A DNA stretch of 64,000 nucleotides from Sclerurus mexicanus (taxonomy: Eukaryota > Chordata > Aves > Passeriformes > Furnariidae). The stretch is from assembly GCA_013396755.1 (NCBI GenBank), contig VWZF01005254.1, positions 794,281 to 858,280 of the forward strand, given 5' to 3'. Of the stretch, positions 22,241 to 35,700 are shown one piece after another. Position 1 is the first letter of the stretch. Each line of letters opens with the position of its first letter. Below the pieces are notes generated by a model. That model was not told the origin of the DNA, did no database searches, and saw only the letters and a list, made by a program, of their open reading frames with translations. A program made the translations under genes and the position numbers.

Positions 22241-25200
22241 TTAGCAAGGTTTTAATTACTGAGTTTGTGCAAAATCAGTCTTTCTGCAATATTAAAATAC
22301 TTGGTTCAGGTCTGTCTGTATGACAAAGAGAAACCCTACCTGTTTGGTCTGAGCACAGCACCACGCCATGTGTGTGCCTGTCGTGTTTGTCTGGGAGCAA
22401 CTTGGGGATCTGTTTACTGTCCTTCAATTCTGGTTTCATTTTGTGTCATTTCCTGCACATGAATTTCATCTGTGATGTGTTTGCCAAAGGCTGAGGCCTT
22501 AAAATAGGGGATTTCCTATAAATGTAGAACTTTATACTGCTGGGTTCCATGGTATAAACTATCCAGTACTCTGTATTTACTTTTCTTAGTTTACAAGTGA
22601 AAATAAGTTGTGCCTCTACCAAGTGCCAGCCCCTCAAGAAGAGCTCGATATGCAGGGTTACACCTAACCATATTGCAGAGGGCTGCTTGATTTGTATTCT
22701 ATGTAGACCTTGCCATGTAACTGTCCAGCTTTCAGGCAGTTTGTGCAAATGCAGAGGTGTCAGGGAGCTGTGGTGTCTTGGTCCCTGCAACTGATGTCGA
22801 GAGTGCTTGAAACTTCTTGCATCCAAATGTGCATTAGCAATAATAATGATGATAAAGCTAATGATACGTTTTTACAAGCAGAAAGCTTCCTCACAGAATA
22901 TTCTTGGTTTTTAAATCACATTTCATAAAATGTTTATATTAGCTATGACTTTGCTATTACACTGAGTTATAATAACTGAAATTTAAGTTCTCTTAAGGCA
23001 TTCAGTTTTACCTTTCAACATGCCTTTGTAGTCTAAGATTTTACGCAAGAAGTGCCTGTTATGCACTCTCACAAAAAGGCAGAGGACTCCTGTGTGCTTG
23101 AGCTAATTAAAATGTCCCAGTTTGAAAGTGTTGCCCTTTAAATGATGAAGAGAGAGCAGGGTTTAAACACCCCATCTGCTTCCAAATAGGACGAGCTCTG
23201 CAGAAAACAGCTGAAGTTGTGACTTTCATCAGATTTGATACTGAGAGGCGGGGGGAAAGAGATGCAAGACCAATTTCTGTCATTTGCATTTAGAGTGATG
23301 GCTTCAATATTTTGCTTTCTCTGGGCTTGCTTTCTGCTTCTAGTCTGTCTTGAAAGGAGGGCAAGACACAAGTAAAACTCCCAAGCAAGCAGATAACACT
23401 GCTGGAATAACCTCTTCACATACCTACTGAGAAAGCAGAAGCTCTGTGATTATTAATCATGAATTATTTGTGATTATTAATCAGTGTGAGAAATACACGG
23501 CTCTGCATGGCCTGCACACAGAATCTGGTACCCTTTTGGGGAGGGCCATGCTCTGAAGACAGACATAAAATTTGTGTTTGGTGCAGCAGTCAGACCCTCT
23601 ATGGAGATGGGAATGCTGAGCAACATGGATGCTGACCTTTTGTTTAGACAATTGAGCTCAGAAGAGTTGATTTTTTTTTTAAATTCGATTGTCTTCTTTG
23701 TCTTTATCCTGCTCTTTGTCTGACTATCACTTGGGATAACTTTTTATCAAGAGGTGGAAACTTAGAACTCCTTGTACTGCCCTGTGGTGTGTGCTGGCAG
23801 AGTGGAGTGGCATTCTTGTGCTTTCTCCACGGGGCTGCAACACTTCAGCAAAGGATACCTCAAGGTGTCAAACTGCTGTTCAGGAATGAGCTGGCTGGTG
23901 ACCACTGAGGGGCTGGGGAGTCACTGCGAGCTGTCCAGCGGGTGTTGTGTCCCAGGAGCACTGCCCACTGGAGGCCAGTAAGCAGCTTGTTTCCTCTAAG
24001 CTGCTCGCATCAAGATCTCTCTGTTGGTTGTCTGTTGGCATTCGCTCCTCCTCAATGTAGGTGCCTTTCACCTCTCTGTGTGTGCAGCTGGGGGCTGCTC
24101 TGCTTCGCCACTTGCATCCCTCTGCTGGTGCTGACATGGTGGCCACTGCCATGGTTTGTGCTGGAGTCACAGAGCCGAACAGTCCCTTCCTTTGGGGCAA
24201 CAGGTGTCAGGCTTGAACAAGTCCTGCTCTTCTGGGGTAGCAATGACCCCGGTGCCTGCATTGCCGGGGGATCAGGCCTGCATCCAGGCAGGGCCAGGGG
24301 CACTTCCCATGCTGGGGAACCCCAGGGAGGGAGCAGCCGCCACTGGATCTCTGCCCGGAGACACCAGGAGGGATGCTGCCTGTGGTATCACCGACATCCT
24401 CAGCACCTAATGACTGTGCATTCTTGGAGGGTTGGGTGGTAGGTGCAAGTCTTGTGCTGTCTAGCAACAAGATGTAAAAAAAAGAGGAGGAAATAATTGC
24501 TGTTGCTAAGTAAGACTTCAACTTTTTTTCCCCATAACGAAGCTTCAATTATCTAGACATAGCAACATAAAAAACCCAAGGTGTATTTATACCTGTCAGC
24601 TAGAATTAAGTGTAAGAAGATGTTCAGGAGGAAAGTATTTCCTTTACCCTGCCAGTTTGGATTCAGCACAGGAGAAAAAAAAAAAAAGAAAAGCATTTTG
24701 AGAGTTGTGTTTGTGAATAGTTAAACCAGAAGCAAACATGAGCAGCATTAAGGGTGACTCAACATGCAACTCTGCAGCAAGCATAGTAAGAATCCTTAGA
24801 GTGGGCTTCCTTCAGATAATAGATTTAGTGCATTTACGTAAGTTCTGTTTGAAGTCAACAGGCATTAAATAGCATTCTGAATGAGAACGGATTTTTTTCC
24901 ACATTAAGTAAAAAGCAGTAGCAGAGATTTCAGGGGCTCCTTCTTTAAAAAGAGGATATTTTTTTTTCAATTTCTTTTTACTTATACTTTGGAATAAGAG
25001 TTTTAGTGGGATACATGTTTTTTGTGGCATGAAATACTTTTCATGTATTTCTGGTCCAGTATTCTGAACTGTAAATTCTTGGAAGGCTTCCCGCTTGTTT
25101 TTTCTTACTTAAATGGAAGTGTAGCTGAACATTATTCATCTGAAGGTTCTGGATGAAGCACCTTGTGCCTTAAAAAGAAAGTTGAATTATACAGAAAAGC

Positions 25201-28200
25201 AAGAACTGAACTTTCTTTTTGTTCTCGTAGGCATTTGTAGAGAGGAAAATGCTACGTGCAGGCCAGGGCGTGGATTAATATCTTGATTATACAGCTGAAA
25301 TTGGTTTTGTAAAGGTAACTCTAGTAGGTTGTATTTGAGATAATCACACAGTAGGTAAGAACGCAGTATGGTTGTTGTTTCACAGTAGGAATAAATAAGT
25401 GTCACAATTTGATAACACCAGCAGTTCAGGTCCTGTTGATGATCAGGAGGAAGTCTGAAGAAGGCTGCCAGCTTCTGTGCTCTATTTTTTTCTGAAAGAA
25501 GGCTGAGGGAGCTGAGAGAGCACTTGGGACACCTACGCAGGACAGCTGTGTAAATAAAACCTTTCTTGCAAGTGATGGGCCTCAGTGCTACTCAAACTAT
25601 TCAATTTTATAGGTAATCACATGATTCTAGTTACGGTTTGGGGCTGGGATTCTATTTAGTTATTTTTTGGAGTAGAAGTTGAGTTCTGATCAGCAGACAT
25701 GGTTGAACTTCTGATGAGTCATTGATGCTTACTGTCTTCGTAAATAATTCTCTTTTCCTTATTATACCAAGGAGATCCTCATCTCTACCTGTTTGTTAGA
25801 ACAGGTGAAGGTTTGCTTAACAAGCTGACATTGCTTTGCTCTGTAGAGGAAGGGTTTTATAATGAAATAGTTCTTGAATTAAGCAGTGCTTCCCATATAC
25901 CTTGGTATGTGTTTGATCTGTTTTAAGTATTTTTTAATTCTATTTGGTGTGGCACTGATAATAAAATGGGAAATCACAGAATTTGTAATCTCTTGGCACC
26001 ACTCAGAAAGGCACATTTCTCTCCAGGAACATAGTGTGATGGGAATATGAGACTTGGTCACTTTATGGTGACAAGTACTATGTCCTACTTTAAGTACCAG
26101 AAGACAATGAAAAGGAATGTCCTAAAAAGAAATCCCACTGTCACATTTTAATTTGAGAAGATGCTGTTATCTTTCTGATGACCTTGTTACAGGGATGGAA
26201 GAATAAAGGAAGAGTGAACGTGCCATGAGACATACTGTAATATTGGATTGTGCTTCAGTAATGCATACAGTGCTGTCTGCTGTTTCTCAAGCTGATCTCT
26301 TACATTTTGCATTTCATGAATTATGCATTTTTAATGTGGCAGCCTCCAAAAAAAGTTGTGAGGGAGTCAAATGTGAAGGAAGTCTTTTAGAGACTCAAGT
26401 TAACTTGAGAAAGAAGCAGATGCTGCAGATGTCTCTTACCTTATCTTTTTTTCTGACCTTTTTTGTTGGTTTCGTTCCACTACATGTCTCTCCTGCTGAC
26501 TTTGTGGGTGGTAAAAGCTTAAGGTTTGGCCCTAGCAGGAAACTGAAGTGGCATGAAAAGAAAATGTGATGTACTACTTGCATTGTAAGATAAACACTGC
26601 TATCAGTTCCTACTCCAGCGCTGTTCAGCCTCTGTTCATCCAAATTTCTGCGTGGGAGAGAGGCCTCCCTGTCCTCATGGTGATGCTCATGATCAGTCTT
26701 CAAAAAAAACCGTGAACCCAGGAGCTGCTTGCAGCATCAACCGGTTGTCACTGCCTCCTGAGGAACAGGATGAATTGTGTCCTTATCACAGGGAATGGAT
26801 TTGGTTTAAAAATCTTTGAGTTTATTTTACTCCCTCCACCAGTGTGTTATTAATTTAATTGCTCTTCGGTTTCTGAAGAATTTTGGAGGGGGCTGAGAGG
26901 AGGTGGAAAGATCTATTTTAAACTGCTGCCTTCTTTAATTTATGTTCATGATGTATTTTTACCAGCAACACTTTGCGATCCAACTGCCACTCCTAAATGT
27001 CATTTACTTGAATAAAAAATGTAATTACATTTCTAAGTGTGACATAAGCACCAAAAGTAGGAACTGAATCATAAAGTACTGTTTGAACAGCAGCTTACCC
27101 ATGACAAGAGGGAAAGTTTATGAGGTCCAGGGTATGCTGTAATACTAGTGTAGCAAAAATACTGAAAACCACTTGTTTGCAGGTTTTCCCATCTCCCATT
27201 AGGCTTTCCATTAGGGAAATACCTATTTATAAATCCCCTGTATTAAAATGAACAGTATTTGGTTATCTCATGTTCTCTGACATGGATTTATGGTTTTTAT
27301 GGGAATCAGTAAGCCAGTGCTTCCCAGCACTCCTTGAAGGGCAGATGCTCATGCACCTGTTAACCAAATGCATTGAAAAGGAAGCTTTTGGAACTCTAGT
27401 AGGTTTTGGGGTTTTTTTCTAGATTATTAACCTCAAAAGCTTTTCAAAAAGATTGCTTGATTCAGTTTAAAAGCTGATAAAAATCTCTGATCTTTCTGCC
27501 TGTAAAAGGGGTAAAGGAAGAAATTTGCATTCCCATGTATTTCTTAGTACTCCATAAAGCAAAGTATGTAATTTTAACAGATGGACCAACTCGTGCTTTT
27601 TATAGACCCAGTTTGTTCAAAATCAAAAGTATGAGTGAACCATACAGTCATTGTAAGTAACAAAACAAAAGTCTGCTGCATCTTCCTTTTGATACTGTAT
27701 GTTTAAATTGGTGTTAACAAATTTAATTTCAGTCATCATTGTTTTGCATACTGCAGTGTAAATCCAGGGTACCCACTGATCCGTGGACTGAACGTTTGTA
27801 AGCTGTCAGGTTCCATTCTAGTTGGCAGAAGGTTCAGTTATTCGCAGCCCACTGAGGTTTTTTCAATACTGATGCCTTTATCCTAAAGAAGAGAGAGAAA
27901 ATAGCGATGGCTTGATTCTGCTGGGAGTGTCATCTATTACCTAGGTAGAAATCTGTGTGCTTGTTGAGAATGTACCCACTAGTGTCCCTCAGCAGGAAGT
28001 GTGAGTGTGTCTGTATGTGTGTGTGAGCTCTAAGTGGGAGGGTCCTAGTGTTTCCATGAGGTTTTCCATTTCCAGACCTTACAGCCGATGTTTTGCTGTC
28101 TCTTACTTGGCATCAGTAATAAATATTTCCTGGGGCTTCAGGGTTTTGATTTTCTTGGTTGTGCATTTCCCGCTTTTTAGTGCTCAGCGCATGCGAGGAA

Positions 28201-29548
28201 AACTCCTGGTTGTGCTATGTATGCACGTGTTGGTGCAGCCCAGGAGCAGGAGACCTTGCATGTTCACAGCATACAGTTTTCGTGTAAATGGAAACCAGCA
28301 GCCCAACCTCAACTCCAATTATCTCTTTAAAGTGTATTAACACCTTTTCATTTACAGCTCTTAACCTGCCTTTTGTTCAGGGGAGAGATGAGGTCTGGGT
28401 CTTGCCACGAGATGACTTGCATGTGGCATCCTGCAATAAAACTTCTTCAAACAACAGAATATTTGGAAAAGCCAAGTATCTGCAGCGCTCTGTGTATAGG
28501 CAACAGTGCTTGTAAAAACGCGTGCGTCACTGTTTATCTCGTTGCCAGGGCTGGGATACATATGTAACTCCTTGACTGGATAGTGAGCTCAACTTCCTTG
28601 GAAAACTTAAACCCCTCTTAAATTTACTGTTAAAGCCAAGAGGGGCAGAAGGTCAGCTGACATAAAACTATGCTGAATGAGTAATTCCCTCTGTGGACTC
28701 TCCGTAGAAGGATCTTTACAGCCTTCTCCGGGGATGCCTTTATAAAAAGTTGAGTTCTCACAGAGTTTTGTACTAAATCAATAAATAATTTAATAACAGA
28801 GCAGCTGTGGATCATAAAATCTGGGAATTTTCTATACTCAAATTTCATCCAGAGGACAGATTTCTTACTTAGGGAGCAGATAATGCCTTTGTCAACTATT
28901 CAGTCCCCAGGCCCTGTCTCAGTTATAGGTCTTCTTACCAACAACAGACAACCATAACCTTTCCTAACCCTGTCTGTAATGCCAAGGACAAGATTGTGTC
29001 CTTGTTTATGTCAGTGAAAAACAGTGAGAGTGCAATCCCTTTGTGATGATCTCCTGAGCTTTCTACCAAATCCCTGGGGAGAAACTTTCTCCAGAGTTTT
29101 AAATTGACCCTAAACTTACCCAAATTGAGGCAGGAACATTCCTTTAATTCCCCATTTGCTGACTATAAGCAAGTCCTAGGAACTCCTGATCTTTAAAGCC
29201 ATGACTTAGAGACAAAGTAATGACAGTACAGGTCATACTGAAGTTAAAAAAAAAAAAAATTGTCATTGAACAGTTGCTTTTGTATCAGTCTTCCTGTGAC
29301 TCTATTGTAGCTACATGTATAGTTTTCACTGTGTGAAGAAAAGCTTGGAATTGTGAACCACGTGCACCCAAACCCCTAGAAACTTGAAAAACCAAGTATA
29401 TAAAGTGTATGTATTAAGTAAAATATACATGTCATGTTTTGTGTTTCATTTGGAGTGGTATCATATTTGAATGATTTTTCTCTCTGTAAGAAAACAAATT
29501 GAAACAAGTAGTTCAAAATAGTGATCTCTCTTTTTATCTCTATTTTAG
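22241..29548. other. no gene recognised (possible OTULINL intron 1)
   Basis: Mostly AT-rich. A GC-elevated but CpG-poor stretch at about 23,890-24,410 has overlapping ORFs in several frames with no recognisable domain. A 14-base sequence (GTGATTATTAATCA) occurs twice within 40 bases near 23,447-23,484. A 114-codon ORF at 26,225-26,569 shows no homology and lacks splice or context support. Confidence 0.45.
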
Positions 29549-29708
29549 GAAGGCATGAGGTGTGGTCCTGGACAACAGCCACCAAGGAATCCTTGTGTCT
29601 CCTGTGGCAAAAAGTGAAAGTACAGCTAATGCTAAGCATGTCTTTCCTTGCTGCTGTTTTTTGGTACTGTAGAAGGCTGTACAGCTTTTTAGCCCAGCTA
29701 CTGAAACG
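29549..29708 (+). CDS. OTULINL: OTULINL exon 2 (membrane-anchor segment)
   Basis: Follows a TATTTTAG acceptor and ends before GTAGGT. It enters in phase 1, so the first codon's first base comes from an unseen exon 1, and it leaves after two bases of a codon. It encodes a Trp-rich start (VWSW), a basic stretch and the hydrophobic LMLSMSFLAAVFWY followed by CRR, consistent with a membrane-associating segment. No in-frame ATG precedes the conserved part, so translation must start upstream. Confidence 0.92.
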
Positions 29709-32700
29709 GTAGGTTTTTATTATGCTGTTGCTTATTTCAGTAAATACTGACCTCTGACACCTCATTGACACCTGTTTTATCATTTGTATTTCAGGTGGAG
29801 CAACTACCTTCAGAGGAAACTCATAAGTAATCTTTTTGTTGTTATACCACATTCATTAATCCCCCCTGCAACTCCCCTTTAGATGCAGAACAGCAGACGG
29901 TAACTAATCTGTGAATCAATCTCAATTTAGGGAATCTCAGTGTGCTGGCAGAAGTTGATCTACTTGGCTATAGTGCAAGAGAATGGAAAGGAGAAACAAA
30001 GCAGGCCAAACACATGAGGGAGGTAAGAATTAAATTTTAATCTCTGCATGAGGATAGGGGAGAACTAGTACCTGGGAAAGGAATAGCACTCCAGTGCAAC
30101 CAGCTGCAGCAGCTACCAGAGCCTACTGGTCAGGTGAAAAGCAAAAGGGGTAGCATGGACATGGGTCTGAATAAAGGCTGTGGCACTATGGATCAAAATG
30201 TAGATCAGATTTTAGTCTTGCATATTCCCTGAATTCACCCCTCTAGCACCAGTGACACACAGAGCAACCTTAAGAAAAATCATCCCCGGTTCTAAAGCCC
30301 AAATAATTTTGTCTTATGTGCTGTCACTTGGCCAGTCTTTGATTTAAGGTAAAAATTCTCATTCCAGGGAGGAATAAAGAAGCACAACCATTTCTCTTCC
30401 AAGCTCCCAAGCTCTGTGTGACAGCAGGCAGTGCTTGGCAGCCTTCCCAGCTGTCCGGCGCCATGAGCTGCAGCTGGGGGCAGGCAGGGCAGAAGCTTGC
30501 ACGTGACCTGTGCCAGCTTGTGTGGTGCCCAGCAGGCATGGAGCTGGCGTGCTGGATGGTGGCCATCCCATGCCTTTGCACACCATCCCTCTGCTCCAGC
30601 TCTGTGCCGGCATCTTCCCCTGTGCAAGGTGCTGCAAGCAAGACACGGATTAACTACACCGGTGTATTTGACATACATGGAGCTTTAGGTCCTGGTATTG
30701 GAATCACAGAGCAAACACATAGCAAGAAGGACTTAAGAAAGTGTAAAAAGAAGCTGATAAGGCTAAACAGCAACATAAGGGAGTTACAGAAAAAAAGAAG
30801 ATAGTTTTCAGGAAACTGGAGTTGCATTCACTTGATGAACAGGGAAAAGATCCAACTTTGCCATGTTAAATGCAAGAACACAGCAATACCAAAAGTTCAC
30901 AGGACAACACGCAAGGCCAAAAACTGGAGGAACAAGTAACAAAAGATAGAAAAACTTCTAATAAATTTGCAAGCACATACTGGGCAAAAAGCCTTTCAGA
31001 AAATCCGTGAACCTTCTAGGTGATCAGACCTGGAAAGGAGACTCCTGTATATGGAGCAGACAGTGGATGGCCAGTTCTATCAGGTAGAAATTGTCACCAT
31101 AAGGAGCACATTTTAGGATGATGTCTTGTGAGATCCTTACTCAGCATAAGTGCTTGCTGTCCTCAAAAGGACCAATCCTGTGTGTGTCTTGTCTCTCCCT
31201 CTTTCTCACCTCATTCTAGCTAAGCAGTCCCTCTTTCGTGTGGCTCTCATGTCTTCTCTTGGATGTGGCCCACCCAGATGGTGAGCTGACAGAGCAGGTC
31301 ATCCTGAAGGAGAATTCTCAGAGGCCCCCAAGCTTGCTGAAGCAGCAGGAAGCTCCCCCAGCAGGAAGAGTTCAGTAGGCTTACTATCAGAGCCAATAAA
31401 GTAAGAGTAAGGGGAGACGGTGCAGCTGAGAAGTGGTAGTGGTATGGGGTGAGGGAGCAACAGCAACAGAGATGAAAGAGGACCAGAGGTTGAGACCATC
31501 CTGCTGCCCCCTTCAGGAAGCAAACTGTAAGAGTGATGAAGCAGCCTGTGGGACTGTGGAGTCCTCTTCCTAATTCTCTGCCAGTTTATTCCTCCAAATT
31601 GTCTCAACAAGGGCTCAGATAGGAGCCAGAGATAATGCAGAGGAAGTACAGGGAGTGTGTAGCTGGAACAAGGGCCATTCACTTCAGCACAGAGCTTCCA
31701 GATCTGCTCAGCCCCAGGTCACCCTTGTACAATGGATTCAGGTCAGTGTAAGATGTTTTTGCCATAAGGAGGTTTCTCCAGATACCTGTTTCTGCCTTTT
31801 TCATGCTGCATCTCATGTGTCAGTGCAAGTTGTGAACTGGCTGAAGTTAAAGCTATTATGGCACAGAAGTCTTTGCTGATGTGCTGTAATTTGGTTGATT
31901 TTGTGAATGTTTATGCTAGCAACAGTGCAAAGACTCCAACAAGTCCTTGGGCATGGAGAGAGTGCAAATCACTCAAGGGGAAGTGCCAGTTTAGGGTGTT
32001 TGCAAAAACCACAGTGTTGTAACACATTTGTGTATGTAAAACTTAAAAAATATACTGTCTCATTCCCCTAGCTCCTTCTTATGAGTAGTTTGGAATTGGA
32101 CTCCAAACAACATGGGTTTTGTCCAAGATTTAAGTTTTCTGATTGCTAATTTATTTATTTTGTCTTTTTCTAGGCATATGAAGAATTGTTTTGGAGCTGT
32201 CATATCAAATACCTGAGACAAGTCAGGAGAGACAACTATAGTGTAGTAAGAGCCGTGCTTTTTCAGATATTCAGCCAAGGCATTCTTTTTCCTTCATGGA
32301 TGAAGGAGAGAGATATATTGAAGGTAAAACTCACATTCTAAATGAACATGATTCAGCTATCCTTGTACAGCAGAAGGAAGCTTTGTTCAACATGAAAACT
32401 GTTGTGTTGGCTGTTGAAGTAGAGAATCATTATCAGAATTTAAAGAGAAGTTTTTCAAACCCATTGAGCTACACTTAATTGAAAAACTGGCCCTGATCTG
32501 AACATACCAATGTGAACATGAGTCCAAATGATATACAAAAAAAATTAGAAAAGAAAAAGTGAATGCATAAATTTTACTGCCACCCTGCTAAATATCACTC
32601 TCTTAACACAACAGGAATCCTTGTCATCCACATCCATGCAAAGTCCAGTGGCTCACTTGGGAACTGCTGTGTGGCTAGAGCAGCAGGAATCCTGCCCTGG

Positions 32701-35700
32701 GCTCTAGGAGCTCCAGCAAGAGATAACAGCAAGGAGGCGGGATCTGTAGCTGCTGCCTGTAGGGATGCTTGTGCAGCTTGGAAGGTGTCTGTAATCCTAA
32801 ATACCTCACTGAATTTGGAAGCACCCAGCTTTTCCAGAGTGTGGGTTGCATATTTTGCTGAGAGCATATTTTCTTCTTTTTTTGGCTGGCCCTGTCTTAA
32901 AACTTTCTTAAGGACTTGGCAGTCAAATGGACCCTCCTTCATAGCATTTGAGTTGTGAGGCTCATTTCTTTGTTACTTGAACTGTACAACCGGATGATAG
33001 AACTACATAGTGTGTAGACAACTTTATATAACTTTATATTCTCCTTCTTTTTATGGTTATGATTAGCTTGCATTTTTTATTTTTTTCCCCAGCTTCCTGA
33101 AAAGCTTTTGTATTCTCAAGGTTGTAACTGGATTCAGCAATACAGCTTTGGGCCAGAAAGATACACAGGTCCCAATGCCTTTGGGAAATTGCGCAAATGT
33201 ATGGAGGCATTAAAGACAAATGTGAGTATTTAGGAAATGGTTGAGAGAAATAAAAGCCCAGAGAAATGGGTTGAGAAAGAGTTAGGGAACTGCTCCTGAT
33301 TATATATTTCTATGGCAGTCAGCCTCTGTCCCAGGTTCAGACTGCTGAGCTGCTGGGAGGGCCATCACCTCTTCCTGCAGGGGATCCAGCTTTTGGGGAT
33401 CCACTAGGCCAAGTACTTGGGAGTGCCCGGCAAGTTAGGGAGGCCATCCTCCCCACAACTGTTACTGTGTGGCTAGTCCTTGCCTTCAAGTGCAGTATTT
33501 CCTCATTTTGATTAAAAATAAACATGCTGTATGAGATGCTTCTGGATTCCCTCCCCAAAAGGGAAGGAGCAAACAAACAGTGCATTTTCTTCTCAGACTA
33601 CTGTATTTCCTTTGCTTCCATCTCCATTAAATGTTTTATGTATCCATTTTTTACCATAATTTTTCTCTGTAAGCTTAAGCACTTGGTTACAAAGGCCTGT
33701 CAGCCTCACTGTCCCCTCTGCTCAGCATTGCCAGATTGCCATCATTCACAACCTGGGAGTATAACTCTTATTTACATATTTAAAACTTGGGGAGATTGAG
33801 TAGCCCCCAAAGCCTTCTGAATCAGAGATAAAGAGTTAGCCCGTCAAGCCCTTTCACTTTCCTTGAGCTCTTCTGGGGTTCTGTCACATCTGCAGTGGTG
33901 TAAGCTCTGGTCTGTTCCTGTTTGCTTTGCCACAAGCTGTTCCTAGCACACCACCAGCTCTCCTCCCCATCTTCCTCCTGCCAGGCAGTTGCTTCATGTG
34001 CTCTCCTAGGTCACAGCCATCAAGAGGATAATAGTATATGCTGGACTCCAGGGTTTTGGCCAGTTGGGTTGAAAAGCTTCTTGGGAGGTATCCATTATCC
34101 AGCATATCAAACTTCAAACTCTCTTTTTAAATTCTAAAATACGCCATGGTTCTGGGTTGTCTTACCACAGTTGCAACATCTTATTTTACTGGTACACATT
34201 GAAGATAGTTCCTTTTATGTGGCCCTGTGTATATGAGCCTCAGCTCTAGTTTTAAATGCTATTGACATTGATAGTAATTGTTACTGAAAAAAATTCAACA
34301 AACCCCAAATAGACTTAGCTCTAGAAACAAAGTACTAGTAAGAAAAAGAGGGTTTTAAAGTAGAGATGTGATCCTTGTCCTTTTACTGCACCCTTGTTGT
34401 GCCAAAGTGTCAGCTGCCTGTCTTCTTGAGGTGTGCCTGGTGGTTCTTGTATGTGGTTATCATTTTGTTCTGGTTGCTCTTTGCATTTTCCAGTGTTGGG
34501 TTGTTTGGCTTTTATTTTTAACTTCCTGTAGCACTTATAAGTTGATGTTAGTGCATGAAGCATTTAAACTGGATTTTTTAAGGAAAAAAAGTTTCAAGTC
34601 AACAGAATGAATAAATCTACAATTAACAAGTTGTTCCAGAGCAGCTCTGTGATGCTTTATGCTGTCAATGGGTATGAGGTCTAGCTCCGACTTCATTTTA
34701 TTTCTATAAAAATGGTGTTTGGCTAGTAAGATGTATTTTTGCCTATTTTCACTAGAAGCGTTCTCCGCTGCCTTTCCCAGCTCCATCATCATAGAATCAT
34801 AGATTCATGTAGATTGGAAAAGACCTTTAAAGATAGTCAAGTCCAACCATTAACCCAGCACTAAACCATGTCCCCAGCTGCCACATTTACACAGCTTTTA
34901 AATATCTTCAGGGATGGTGACTCCACCAGTACCCTGAGCAGCGTGTTCCAATGCTTTGCAACCCTTTTGGTGAAGAATTTTTTCATAATATCCAATGTAA
35001 ACCTCCCTTGGCACAACTTGAGGCCTTTTCCTCTTGTTGTATCACATTAGTTGGGGGAAGAGACTGCTCCCCATCTGGCTACAGCCTCCTTTCAGGTAGT
35101 TGTAGAGAGAGTGATAAGGTCTCCCCTGAGGCTTCTTTTCTCCAGACTAGACACTCCACAGCTCCATCAGTCACTCCTCCTCATGCTCCAGGCCCTTCAC
35201 CAGCTCTGTTGCCCTTCTCTGGACATTCTCCAGCACCTCAATGTCCTTCTTGTAGTGAGGGGCCCAAAACTGAACACAGGATCTGAATTGTGTCCTCACC
35301 AATGCCGAGTACAGGGGAACAATCACTGCCCAGGTCCTGCTGGCCACACTACTTTTGATACAAGCCAGGGTGCCACTGGCCTTCTCACCCACCTGGGCAC
35401 ACTGCTGGCTCACGTTCAGCCAGATGTCAACCAGCACCCTCAGGTCCTTTTCCACTGAGCAACTTTCCATCCACTCTTTCCCAAGCCTGTAGCACTGCCT
35501 GGGGTGGTTGTGACTCATGTGCAGAACCCAGCACTTGGCTTTGTTGAACCTCATAAAATTGGCCTTGGTCATCTTGTGTGGGCTGCTGCCTGCAAATGCT
35601 GTTGTGCCTGGGCTGTGTTGGTTAATAGGTGCTTTACGTTTAGAACAGGCATCTGTTTCTGTTTTGCAATCTTTCATGTTAAAATGATTTCTTAATAATT

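Noticed and set aside
23942..24442. 166-codon ORF in a GC-elevated stretch
   Set aside because: Overlapping ORFs in several frames and both strands show this reflects composition; no homology or splice structure.
26225..26569. 114-codon ORF with a hydrophobic stretch, considered as OTULINL exon 1
   Set aside because: It ends in a stop, has no phase-1 donor and does not resemble the family N-terminus.
30418..30804. 128-codon ORF inside OTULINL intron 4
   Set aside because: The flanking exons splice in phase without it; it contains Cys/Trp-rich chance sequence and no domain.
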